From Liolophura sinensis (lineage: Eukaryota; Mollusca; Polyplacophora; Chitonida; Chitonidae): 60,000 bases of DNA. Every line of letters begins with the position of its first letter. Positions within the stretch are counted from its first letter, which is position 1. Location of the stretch: contig NC_088295.1 of the NCBI RefSeq assembly GCF_032854445.1, forward strand, positions 51,939,249-51,999,248, in the 5' to 3' direction. This document shows, in pieces, positions 51,001 to 60,000 of this stretch. Under the pieces are notes generated by a model. That model did no database searches, was not told the origin of the DNA, and worked only from the letters and a program-made list of their open reading frames with translations. Made by a program: the position numbers and the translations under genes.

Positions 51001-52802
51001 ATTGCAATGCTTTGTTAAGCGCATTTGCATATAAATGTACACAGCTCACTGACATTTGTAAATGTCCACTGGCAAAAAGAAAAAGATTTGTATAACCTCA
51101 AGTGCATTGTTAGTTAAGCCATTAAATAGCTACGTGCTGTTATGTAAAGGTGTTGAAGCCAGCTGAGAGGAGGAGACTGGTGGAGAACATGGCAGGCCAC
51201 TTGAGGAATGCTCAACCCTTTCTACAGAAGAGAGCTGTCAACAACTTCAGCCAGGCTGACCAGGAATATGGACGCATGCTACAAGAAGAGTTGGACAAGT
51301 ACAACCAATCAACGGTGTGTACCTGGCTTAAATAGACCGTCAGGGCCTCTGTTCTCAGCGTGACAAAGTGACGCAATGTCTCAGGAGCCTCTCACTTGTA
51401 TATTTCACCTTGTCTGCCGTAGTCAGTTGAAGTGTCACTCTCACTGCAACTGATCAGGCAGCAATTAGGTCACATTCGGCCAATTAGGCTGCTCCTGTCA
51501 CTAGCAGTCTGGTCTTTCTATATTGATAAATGAATCTTCAAATGTGAACTGCGGCGCTAACCAGTACACTGAGAAACTGAGACCAGATGGCAGTACTGGC
51601 TCATGCGAGACTCAAACTCATATATTAGGATGTCCAACTTCCAACACCTCAATTTGAGTCCCACATTTGCCAGTATTTAAGCTATTGTTGATTTTCTACT
51701 GTTGCCCAGAAGATTTCAGTAGTCTTTGAAATAGGGATTTGTTACGTTTGCACATGGCTGGAAAGTTGGTAAGTTCATATTTTTAAGCAAGTCAAAGAAC
51801 AGAGAGGCCACAGCGCTGTAATTTGCTGAATCCGTGTCTGAAAGCAAAATGGGTGGCAGCGCCTTATTTTCCTGGAACTTTTATCATTAACATTACCTGG
51901 AGCCTTCATGTACAAAGATGTCATGAATTTAATCATGTTTAAAAGGCCTGCATCTTCTGACTGCGTCATCTGTGGGTTATTGCTGAAGTAGCAATCCACA
52001 AAAGGTATTGGTGATTTATAATACACATCTTACTAAATCCAGCTTATGCTGTAGGTCAGATTTATTCAGTAATACGTCAACCAATTAATTTGGAAGGGTT
52101 GATAACTTGTCTAATAACAATTTAGGGTCACAGAGCTTTGGCTAATTTGCTTGGATAGACTTTTAAAGTGCCATCCTACACCCGGCTCCCCATTTTGAAT
52201 CCTTTTTTTAACCATGTTGCCATTATGTCTCTTTACTTTTTTAACCTCATGTGTTTAAAGCACGGTGCCCCGACTTTGAATGTCTTCTCAAGAATACGTC
52301 CATGGTAATGAAAGGCTGTCAAGCCTCCTGTGCCTTACCAGACCTTGGACCCCAGTCCAATGTGCTGGGGTAACCTTTTAAAACTTTCACCACTCTATAC
52401 CCTTCAGACCCCTTCTCTTGATGCAACAAAATGGCTGAGATTTCATCAACGGCTATCAAGAGTTGTGGAGGTTTCAGGGTCTGGGGGACCCCTGGACCCT
52501 CGCCTAATGGTTAACCTTCGACCATTAAAATGAAATGCTGGATTCCATTTTTTTTTTCTGTAAAGAATTTGAATCACACTCATGCCTTTTTAGCCATTTA
52601 TTGTTTTTAACGAGGGGCGGGTAAAGGTTCTGTATAGACGTGAGATAGATAGAGACTACCAATTTGTACCACGACATTGATTTACAGACAAAGTGAAAAA
52701 GTATTAAAACATTCACATTGATCTTAGCATCACTGTTTCCAGGAACTTAAATTGTTTTGGTGTTGTTTTTTGTTTCAGTCTGGCCTGGCATCTCAGCTGT
52801 GA
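36068..52802 (+). CDS. CAT: Catalase, complete gene (12 exons, 509 aa)
   Basis: Haem enzyme converting hydrogen peroxide to water and oxygen, normally peroxisomal. Exons: 36068-36127, 37826-37997, 40489-40599, 42270-42400, 43983-44033, 45182-45361, 45714-45905, 46367-46519, 47702-47840, 48618-48769, 51150-51314, 52779-52802. The sum is 1530 nt and all phases close. The ATG at 36068 opens [20 protein letters not shown], a typical animal catalase N-terminus. Seen: [19 protein letters not shown] with catalytic His73, [14 protein letters not shown] with Asn146, and the proximal haem ligand signature [17 protein letters not shown] with Tyr356; each is two residues before its human counterpart. The protein ends ASQL, a plausible type 1 peroxisomal targeting signal encoded by a tiny last exon. 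Length is normal for the family and no lesion is seen. Introns 2, 4, 6, 8 and 10 carry SINEs or minisatellites. Confidence 0.98.
37188..37326. mobile_element. Fold-back MITE, catalase intron 1
   Basis: The left end gggcccatttgttcaaaagt followed by gtattagaacttaagcctgg is an imperfect inverted repeat of the right end (agtctggcttaactttaata + tacttctgaacaactggccc). The whole 139-bp unit folds back on itself. It starts cagggc-like, as in some hAT-type MITEs, but no target duplication is clear. Confidence 0.75.
38058..38287 (+). mobile_element. SINE family A, diverged, catalase intron 2
   Basis: Contains cgtactgacccaggagcccc, gctgtgagttcaagtctg, an internal deletion, and the tail ggtgtaaaacaccaatcaaa. 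Confidence 0.85.
38864..39105 (-). mobile_element. SINE family A, near full length, catalase intron 2
   Basis: Reverse copy from the tail (tttatttatttgattggtgg) to the head (ctaaccaactcagccatgga), with target duplication cagtatgtattg at 38852-38863 and 39106-39117. Confidence 0.9.
41026..41125 (+). repeat. 37-bp tandem repeat, 2.5 copies, catalase intron 3
   Basis: The unit ttcacagttcagtgtgaacc + agtgctggaaagg is repeated with small deletions. Confidence 0.75.
41586..42005 (+). repeat. Degenerate 43-46-bp minisatellite in catalase intron 3
   Basis: About nine diverged units of the form cataatccctggttgatcta + cacctttgctcctgtcagtt + acaca occur between catalase exons 3 and 4. Divergence between copies is much higher than in the REV3L arrays, so it looks old. 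Confidence 0.8.
42826..43013 (-). mobile_element. SINE family A, internally deleted, catalase intron 4
   Basis: The tail (catttatttgattggtgctt) joins directly to the body (cgaaacccacaaccatccgc), skipping the usual middle; the head end aacacctcagccacaaaggc is present. Confidence 0.82.
43571..43795 (-). mobile_element. SINE family A, 5'-truncated with target duplication, catalase intron 4
   Basis: Reverse copy with a long (tttat)n tail; it ends inside the head at cgaccg and lacks the A-box. Flanked by the perfect 15-bp repeat cattaactatattga at 43556-43570 and 43796-43810, as expected if reverse transcription stopped early at insertion. Confidence 0.9.
44180..44880 (+). repeat. About 160-180-bp tandem repeat, about 4 copies, catalase intron 5
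   Basis: Each unit contains ggggatattccatcgttgat (copies at about 44466, 44647 and 44807), then a stretch ending attaccaaattcctgattta and gtgtattagaatcaatgtta. The same family recurs at 53990-54480, and fragments are near 9640-9790 and 14100-14150. Confidence 0.85.
44925..45095 (-). mobile_element. Family B-related SINE fragment, catalase intron 5
   Basis: Reverse strings resembling family B: ggccaaccagtcctg, agtgctgagtgccaaacaag and gtatgactcaacctgggttt with the tRNA-like gatccttgg. Strongly diverged, so assignment is tentative. Confidence 0.55.
45461..45585 (-). mobile_element. SINE family A fragment, catalase intron 6
   Basis: Degenerate tail (gatttatttatatatttgtt), then tcagcattaccatgggaag and aacccacaaccatccccagg. 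Confidence 0.7.
46055..46135 (-). mobile_element. SINE family B fragment, catalase intron 7
   Basis: Matches the family B body: ggaatccttagagtgcatgt then gtgcctccttgttggagga and ttttccaccgcttt, as at 6680-6750. Confidence 0.75.
46620..46885 (+). mobile_element. SINE family A, old diverged copy, catalase intron 8
   Basis: Recognisable head (gcgcaatgacccagaaggct), body (taatgctggcttcctcctcg, acgtgggaagatctgtctgc) and tail ending ctccaatcaaataaatt. Confidence 0.82.
46976..47241 (+). mobile_element. SINE family A, full length, catalase intron 8
   Basis: Head tgcctccgtggctcagttgg, B-box-like gagttcaagtcc, body and tail aaaacaccaatcaaataaat + (aaat)n. Lies about 90 bp after another copy in the same orientation. 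No clear target duplication seen. Confidence 0.9.
49072..50694 (+). repeat. 30-bp minisatellite, about 54 copies, catalase intron 10
   Basis: The unit is agtttcacagtgtggagtaa + ggttattgat. A block of about 466 bp is duplicated with an offset of 577 bp (49391-49856 and 49968-50433), marked by the rare variants gtctccgcctgcggtgtaag at 49552 and 50129. The period is ten codons, so long frames (up to about 178 codons) are open on both strands. They lie wholly in the intron between exons 10 and 11. Confidence 0.96.
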
Positions 52803-53212
52803 GGAATTTGGCAGTGTCACTGAACACTTGCAAGCTTACTTGGCAGAACATGTGGTGTTTTGTGTTCCTTTACCTTGTTGAAGATTCTTTTATGGTTAGA
52901 GCAAGTGAAGGAAGTAAATGAATACAAAAATGTTGTCTAATATTCAGATGAATTTATGTTTATATTTTTAACTGATTAAAATGTCAGCATATCTTAACTG
53001 GTTTATTCGGTTAGCTTTTGGTTCTTGTTAAGTATGGATGAAAACTTTTAATCTGTGTAAAAGTTGACTTGTCTCAGTTATGCTTTATGTGTAATATTCA
53101 TTCTAACCAATTTACAAAATACACCTAAATGATTCACACATGTAAATTCTCTCTATGTTGATAACTAATACATAAAGTATGCATACCTGTATATAAACAA
53201 ATATGAAAGGGA

Positions 53213-53653
53213 AATAAATTGGGAAATAATTTTATTGTTCAAAAGTGTACAAAAAATGAAGTTTGATTAATAATACCAGTGTTATCTAAATACATAACAT
53301 TTTTTAATGTTAATTTAAATTTTAAATTTTAAAAACAGACAGAAATTAAAACTGTACTATTTAGTTATTCATATTTAGACCCTGCTATTGTATAATCATT
53401 TTACTTCTTGGATGGGGATATTTGCTTGGTAAAGAACTGCCTTAGGAACCTCCATGCCAGCACCTTGGCCTGACAAGAAGAGGCATTTGACATTATATCC
53501 TATGATGTACCTTCACTGGAGCCAGTGGATGGAAGACTGAACGTACGTGTCAGATGTGTGCGACTTCCAGTCAACAAATTATAAGTGCAACAGTATTATG
53601 ACTGGACAATTTTGCTTTCTGGACTGACAGTCGGTCTATGTGAAATGAATAAA
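53213..53653 (+). terminator. Candidate catalase polyadenylation signals
   Basis: AATAAA hexamers at 53213-53218 and 53648-53653 follow the catalase stop at 52800-52802 by about 410 and 845 bp. Either would give an ordinary 3'UTR; the sequence does not say which is used. Confidence 0.45.
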
Positions 53654-53989
53654 AAACTCAATAAAATATTTCACTGTACCTTGGTATCTTTGTTGTATGT
53701 GTTCGCACCACGTACTGTGTCGTATGTACACCTTTTGTCTTTTAGTGAAGTAAACACCTGATTTTGGTTTAACCTTGTGCAGATGGAAACTTGAATCAAT
53801 GGTTTCACGATTTTTTTTACCTGCACACGAGAAACTCAAGAATCCTCTGTGTTTTATGAACACAGTGTTTTATTTACAACATAGTCTCATTCATATTTGG
53901 CAAAAAGACTCGCGGCAATTTTTAGCTCAGCTGTATAAAGTACAGGCATGCCTTTTGTTGTACCGTGAGCGTCAGCTTCCCATAATAAA

Positions 53990-54480
53990 GCAGGTTAAAC
54001 AAAGTGTTAGGGGTGGTATCTCAAAAAGTAGTGCAGGTGTTAAGCTCAAGGTTTTCACACATGTAGAGCAGAATAGCACGAGGTAGATATTCCTCCGTTG
54101 ATAGAATGTGCGCATATTAAGTACCGAAAATTATCAAATACCTGACAGTTCATTGTTTATAAGAATCAATATTAAACAAAGCGTTAGGGGTAGTTTCTCT
54201 ACAAATACTGCATGGATATTTAGCTCATGGTTTGTACACATGTAGAGCACAATAGCACGAGGGTGATATTCCATCGTTGATTGGGTGTGTGCATAGTAAA
54301 CACCCAAAATTACTGAATTCCAGACCTTGTGTATTGTGTATTAGAATCACTGTAAAGCAAAATGTTAGAGTTGATATCTTAAAAAGTATTGTATGTACTG
54401 ACCTTTTACTGAAGTTATAAAGCACAATGAGGTAAGGGGGATGTTCCATCACTGATGCTCTGTGAGCATATTAATTACCA
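53990..54480 (+). repeat. About 170-bp tandem repeat, 3 copies, downstream of catalase
   Basis: Shares with 44180-44880 the segments ggatattccatcgttgat, gtattgtgtattagaatca and ggtatctcaaaaagtatt. It lies between catalase and NUS1, with no gene nearby. Confidence 0.82.
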
Positions 54481-54690
54481 TAAATTACCAAATTCACGAT
54501 TTCAGTTCTTCACGCATTCAGCTCAAGTTTTACATTCATGTACCTCATACTGGTGAGCTCTTTGGTAGCTTTGCTACCAATTCTAAGATAATAAAAAGTC
54601 ATTTTTACCGCACATGAGTGGATTTTTAATTGCATTGCCTTTGTGGGCCAAACTTTTAATCAGTGACCACTTCTAAGTTTTGTTTATTTT

Positions 54691-54750
54691 GAACTGTACG
54701 TTGGTGAACTGTACGTTGGTGAACTGTATGTTGGTGAACTATACGTTGGC
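54691..54750 (+). repeat. 15-bp repeat, 4 copies
   Basis: Four head-to-tail copies of gaactgtacgttggt with single-base changes. Confidence 0.9.
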
Positions 54751-57700
54751 ACTGTACTGGTACAATAGGGACAGTCACATAATGGCAGGTGCCTGCGGGA
54801 CGCAGTTGTTGACTTACTACAACAAAGTTACCATCCAATACTTAATGATGTCCTGCAGCAAAATAGGGCTATATGTACTTGCCTATATATCGCCTATATA
54901 TCATGCAAACCGTTATGAAGGCTACAGATTTTGAATTCACCATCTTCTGAAATTTTCTTTAAACAGAGTTCAACTTCACTACACGGTATACTTCACTGAG
55001 AGTGTTAAGAAGTTTTTAATTGTGGACTAAGTAGTTTTTTTACATGATGGCTGCCGATTTAAATGAATAATTTGGCTATAAAAAAAGTGAAAACGAATGA
55101 CTAATCTTTTGTAACAAAATACAACTAAGTAATTCTTCATTACAAAATTGTAAACTGATCTTTAATTTTTTTCGACAGAATTAGGAGTTGATGTATTAGA
55201 TATACAAATATGGATGAGGGAAAGGTTTCCTAGAATATATGAGTACTATCAAAACTCCCAATAATGATAATCATCAATATTTCATTTATTCACATACTTG
55301 GTAGTTAATGTGAAAAGTTATTGATTTATATGAAGTCAAACGCTTGCTAATCCATAATGTCGTCAACCTGGGGACGCCATGAGCAGAGTCATCAAATTCC
55401 TAAGTAAGATATAAAAATACGTAATGTCCTGTTTATTTTTATCCGTTTATTCGGGTTGTTCAATCTAATCAACATAGATTATACATGTTTACAGTCTCAA
55501 AACTTTAAGGTAAAACTCCATGCAGATAATGACATGACTACAAAGGAAAATATCTGTCTGTAAATATTAAATGTATAGTCCTGCAATAAACTGGATGTGT
55601 CGCAGTCTTTAAATTGTTATGGGGGCGGCTGTGGCAGAGTTGTTAGCATGCTAGCGAGGCAAAATGACTCAGGAGCTGCTCACCAATGCAGTCGCTCTGA
55701 GGTCAAGTCCAGCTCATGGTGGGTTGCTTTTCCGTTGTGGGAAGACCTGACAGCAACCTGCAGGTGGATGTGATTTTCCCGTTCTGCTTCGATTCCTCTC
55801 CCCATAATGCTGGCCCCGTCACATAGGCCTAAGAGAAATATTACCGAATATAGCATAAAACACCAATCAAATAAAATTACAAATTACAAAATTGTAATTT
55901 TTGTAAAGTAAAATGGTTTGGAACTGATTTTTAAAAAATATAAGGTTTTTTGCTACATTTACCTTGTATTGACCCTTGTTTGCCGCATTCACCCTACATA
56001 GCAATGCAGTCTTAGTTAGATGAGAAATGACGTAGAAATTTAGATGGATGAACACAATTGGTGTTTGTCTTTCAAGCTACGGTATCGATAAAAGTCAGAT
56101 GTAAGGGTGATAATTGATGTACACTTAAGCTTAAATCTCATTGTGAGTCAGCGAGTAGTGGTTAACTCTAATTGGTGAAACAGGTGTTTGCTCTGATATC
56201 TGGTGTCATGGACAGGCATTCCAGTTAATTTAGCCAGCATGCGCTACAAATATATGATAGCATTTGTACCATATCATTAAAGGACAAGACCTAGCTAAAC
56301 ATTTTTCAATTTAAAGCAGGATACTCAACCTTTCTAAAAAGTATCATACTTTAATATTTTAATGAGGTCTAGAACACAATGACAGTACTGCACAAATGGC
56401 TGGTGTGAAATGAGGCAGACATCTTGGACATTTTTATCCAATCAAACACAATGCTATCTGACTGCGTGGTCTAAGTTGTGACATAGGCTTTACCCATGTA
56501 CTCCACGAAGTGACATGATAACACAGAACTACAGCATAAAAACCTCATTTTGAGATGGTTTACAACGATTTAGTTACCTGTAGCCGAGGGGCCATTTCAC
56601 AAAATGTTGTGGGACACGTCAGTATCATTCAAAAATGAAATCAATAGATTTACAAGCCGTGTAGAATGCGACTATGGTATCACAAATTATGTCAGACAGA
56701 AGCATACCATCTCGGCCCAAACCGCATTCATCTCCCCAGTAGACCCTAGGCGCATCTTTAAATAAATATCAGTCAGTGCAAAATTCATCCGGGTTGCTGA
56801 AGGTCTATGGAAATTAAAAGATGGCAACTCGGCAGACAATACTTAACATTAATTAAATCTTATGATATAATTTTTTTTTCTCTGAATTTATTACATCTGA
56901 AGAATTTAAAGTTTGCTTCTGTGTCTTCCTCGCACACAAAGGGTGTTTTTTTTTTTATTATTATTATAAAATACAGGGCTGGCCTAAAGAGGGGGATGAG
57001 CTGCATATAAATGGTTGTTACATAGAAAATACTCAGTGGACATACCTAAATATGCCCTTTTCAAAGAGAGCACATTTCAGGCTATTAAAACTGTACTGAT
57101 GGCCACAGATAAAGTATTGGATAATTAGATTCAAACTATAAGCAGCAAAATGCAACATAGATATTCAGTGTAATGGTGATTATAACCATATCAGTTTGTT
57201 AGAACAGTGATAATTTTAATAAAAAATAACAATGCAAGGACATAACATTCTTTCTTTCTTACATGTATCTTTCATTTATTAATACCATTACTAAAAATGG
57301 TAAAGTTGGTGTAATAAGCCTTTTCCTGGTGAGTTGACCGAGAATATCATCTTTTAAATGTATGCTTTATTTGCTCATTAATTTTACCCCTTAAAAGGAT
57401 CTTTTACATGCAAGCTGTAATATTATTCAACACAGAAGAGAACCAAAATCTTTCATATTGTTTTTTAATATATATTACATATATATTACCAACAATGTTA
57501 TGTTATCTAGTGTTGTTATATTCCTTTCGTAGAATTTAAAATCAGAAAATCTCAAGACCACGTTGTTGTTATTTTGTGATGATTTATGAATAAAAAATAT
57601 ATATATTAATTTAAATTTGAAGGATGAAATTTATGAATGTTCCACTTCATTAACATTCTTTTTATTCAGAATGTGTGAGGAAAAACTTTATTATTTAGAG

Positions 57701-58995
57701 TACCATATCGTTTGAAAAATAGGCACTTTTCTCAAATTGTTCTTTACGATGTTATAGGTCGCATTATTCCGAATAGAAATGCCACTAACAGAACTGTCTT
57801 TGCAGCTGACTCGATTATCTCCCCTGTATGTCTGGCCAATATGACTTCCGTGCTGACACTCGCGGTCGTGTTTTTCTTCAGTCCAGTCCAGGATTTGGAG
57901 CTGAAGACAAACTAAACCATGAAATATTATGCATTTCTGGATAGCCTGAAATGTGCTCTTCCTGAAACCGGCTTATTTATGGCAGTCCATTCAGTACTTT
58001 CCACGTAACAACCACTTATGCAGATGACCCCCTCTAGTCCGGTCTCTACACTGGTCCCTTGTCATTCTGGTCTTTACTGACACGACGTGTTCAGTCAAGG
58101 TGCTTTCTCTGACATCCGCGATAACTCGTTCAGCACTGTTCTCATCTCAGAAGCCACCACTACAAAATCGAAGCATAAAATCCAGCGATATTCGAATGCA
58201 TATATCAGCGTCAGTGGTGCTTAGATTTATTTCCATGTGTTTCAGAATTGAGCATCAATCTAGTTGTACAACAATCCTATTGTAATTTTGTGAACATTTA
58301 ATAGAGGTCAAAATTTATCGGCACAATTAACCCCTCCGGACGCTACGACCTGAACCAGGAGTACCCCGGTCGTGCATCTGCAAGCCACTTAAACAGTAAA
58401 TGACTATATGAAAACTTTGAGCAGTGGAAGAAATATCCTTCCTGTATGTCCAATTTCCGAAAAAGCTATTTATCACTTGGTCCTTCATCGCCGAAGTCGA
58501 CAACTTTTATCTGCCATGCACTACTGCTTTAACTGTGACAAGGAAAATACTTTTGACGTTACAGAGCTAGAATAAACGTGACGTCACCTAACTTGGTGTC
58601 GATAGCGGAGACGTGCTGAAGCACGTGTTGGCATGTGCCATTCTGTTTTTTCCGATTGTTAAAGCTGTTAATTATTATTTTTTCACAAATAAAGTTTGTA
58701 CTATTCAGAGTTTTGCTGGCATGGCACTGAAAGCAGTGAAACGTCAGTAACGAAGACAACACATTTGACCTACTTTCGGCTTTCACATGGCTCAACAAAT
58801 AATGATGACGTTGTACATGAAACGAACGCCCTCTGGTGGTAGAGATGAGGGTAGGCGGCAGTCGGTCCAAGGTCCCTAAAATGTAGGGATCATCCATCTT
58901 GCATTCAACACCGCCATTACATCCACGGCGGAAGTGCCTGTCTGTCGGCGTACAATTGGTTCCCACATGTCGGTGTCGTCAGCCTAGGTTTCAAA
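54751..58995. other. Gene-poor interval before NUS1
   Basis: AT-rich, with the SINE at 55619-55877. No exon recognised. The last 400 bp before 58996 are less AT-rich and probably include the NUS1 promoter and 5'UTR, but no TATA box or other motif stands out. A minus-strand open frame at 58559-58966 has no recognisable domain. Confidence 0.55.
55619..55877 (+). mobile_element. SINE family A, diverged copy, between catalase and NUS1
   Basis: Head ggcggctgtggcagagttgt, then aaaatgactcaggagctgct, gaggtcaagtccagctcatg, and tail tagcataaaacaccaatcaa. Confidence 0.85.
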
Positions 58996-59293
58996 ATGTT
59001 TCTCGATCGGCATTTATTGCGATTAACTCACTGCATTTTAGATTTTGGTTCGTTTTTATGTCAGTTTACGGTAGTTATTTGGAGCATGGCTATGAACTTT
59101 GTTTTGTACCGAAAACGTAAAGAAATGTGTTATATGCCGGAGTCGGCGACTGAAGGAAACGTTCTAAGAAAGTTACCGCAGCACATCGCCTATATCGTTA
59201 CGGAGAGCAAATTCTCCTACAAAGATCTAGCCAACCTTATTATTTGGGCAGTCGAGTTTGGCATCTCCTATGTCACTGTATACGATCCTCACG
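58996..59293 (+). CDS. NUS1: NUS1/Nogo-B receptor-like dehydrodolichyl diphosphate synthase subunit, first exon
   Basis: Non-catalytic subunit of the ER cis-prenyltransferase that makes dehydrodolichyl diphosphate for protein glycosylation. The ATG at 58996 (context aaaATGt) is the first after an upstream in-frame stop. The exon gives 99 codons plus one base and ends at cacg|gtgagt (59294). Seen: a hydrophobic stretch at about residues 11-36 that could be the N-terminal membrane anchor, a basic RKRK after it, then KLPQHIAYIVTESKFSYKDL followed by ANLIIWAVEFGISYVTVYDP. This matches the start of the undecaprenyl-diphosphate-synthase-like fold as found in NUS1 (VxSITVYDxxG-type strand). The substrate Asp of catalytic family members is absent here, as expected for NUS1 rather than DHDDS. 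The remaining exons lie beyond the window. Only one exon supports the call. Confidence 0.85.
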
Positions 59294-60000
59294 GTGAGTA
59301 GTACATCAGCACATTAGGGCCTATGCTCTCTGACATTGAGTGTTCGCATGTCGTAAGCATTAGACAATCCGGTATCGGTAAAGCGCGCATCACAACCATT
59401 TTTAGATGCGAAAAGAGTCATTATGAGGCTGTATGTCTGTAGGACGATCAGTCTATCGGTTTGTCAAACTTTGCATCCTTTCGTTTAACGTGAGCACTTG
59501 GAGTGATCTCACTTTACAAACAGATCAAAAGACAAGGTGTGAAACACAGTTGCCGAAAAGTCCACAGACAGTCAAAACTAGATCTGTTTCCACTCATAAA
59601 ATGCCCCACTCCCACTGAATATAGCCATTTCCCAGTTTTCTGACTACCTGCATTTTTGGAGTGTCATGGGCATTATGGAATTTCACAGGTCTTTTTGTGG
59701 TGGTATATAGGCCTACTAGCTATTTCAAAATTATAAATTTTAATTTGGAATTCCTCATGGGAGGCACCATCGTAGATAAAGCGGAAATAAGGTGTCATGT
59801 AACCTCAGGCTCATTGGGCTAAAAGTCAAAACAGGGTTCGGTTGACGTCCGTGGAAACAGTTGCATTCTCCGGCAGAAACTCACGTCTGTTAATGATTGC
59901 TTCAGATTGATAAAATGGCAGCACTTCCATTTTCTCATGCACAGTTTTACTTACACTCAACAAAAATATAAACACAAAAAAAACAATTTTTATGTTGTTT
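59294..60000 (+). other. NUS1 intron 1, start
   Basis: Begins with the donor gtgagt at 59294. No further exon seen before the window end. Confidence 0.7.

Noticed and set aside
58559-58966. 135-codon minus frame upstream of NUS1
   Set aside because: No recognisable domain; it overlaps the likely NUS1 promoter and 5'UTR, and composition does not support coding.

Overview
The window is animal nuclear DNA. It is AT-rich, with short exons, long introns, GT-AG splice sites and many tandem and dispersed repeats. Two tRNA-derived SINE families are present: one ends in a '..ggcgtaaaacaccaatcaa' tail followed by (ataa)n, the other in an 'actcactcac' tail. These tails resemble ones I associate with molluscan genomes, so a mollusc is the best guess; this is inference, not proof. 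There is no bacterial-style gene organisation, CRISPR array or rRNA.

Four gene units can be reconstructed exon by exon. (1) 2097-22103 (+) is the C-terminal 444 residues of REV3L, the catalytic subunit of translesion DNA polymerase zeta, in ten exons; its 5' part lies outside the window. (2) 30411-34753 is a PIF/Harbinger DNA transposon with long terminal inverted repeats. It holds an intact-looking MADF/BESS accessory gene (+) and a frame-broken DDE transposase (-), and their exons interleave. (3) 36068-52802 (+) is a complete catalase gene: 12 exons, 1530 nt, 509 aa, ending in a PTS1-like SQL. (4) 58996-59293 (+) is the first exon of a NUS1/Nogo-B-receptor-like cis-prenyltransferase subunit that continues past the window end.

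Layout: 1-22103 is REV3L exons, with introns full of minisatellites (periods 44, 22, 118, 50, 78 and 21 bp) and SINEs. 22104-26780 is downstream or 3'UTR-like sequence with three more minisatellites (about 60, 41 and 42-48 bp). 26781-30410 is gene-poor, with a TA microsatellite. Then come the Harbinger element, a nested SINE cluster, and catalase, whose introns hold SINEs, a fold-back MITE and a 1.6-kb 30-bp minisatellite. 52803-58995 is gene-poor, and NUS1 starts at the right edge.

The three host genes act separately: DNA damage tolerance, peroxide removal in peroxisomes, and dolichol synthesis at the ER. I see no operon-like cooperation. The most unusual structures are minisatellites built on or against REV3L 5' splice sites, the interdigitated antisense exons of the Harbinger element, and a tandem hairpin inside that element with a compensated base-pair change. 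I found no convincing new multi-gene system.
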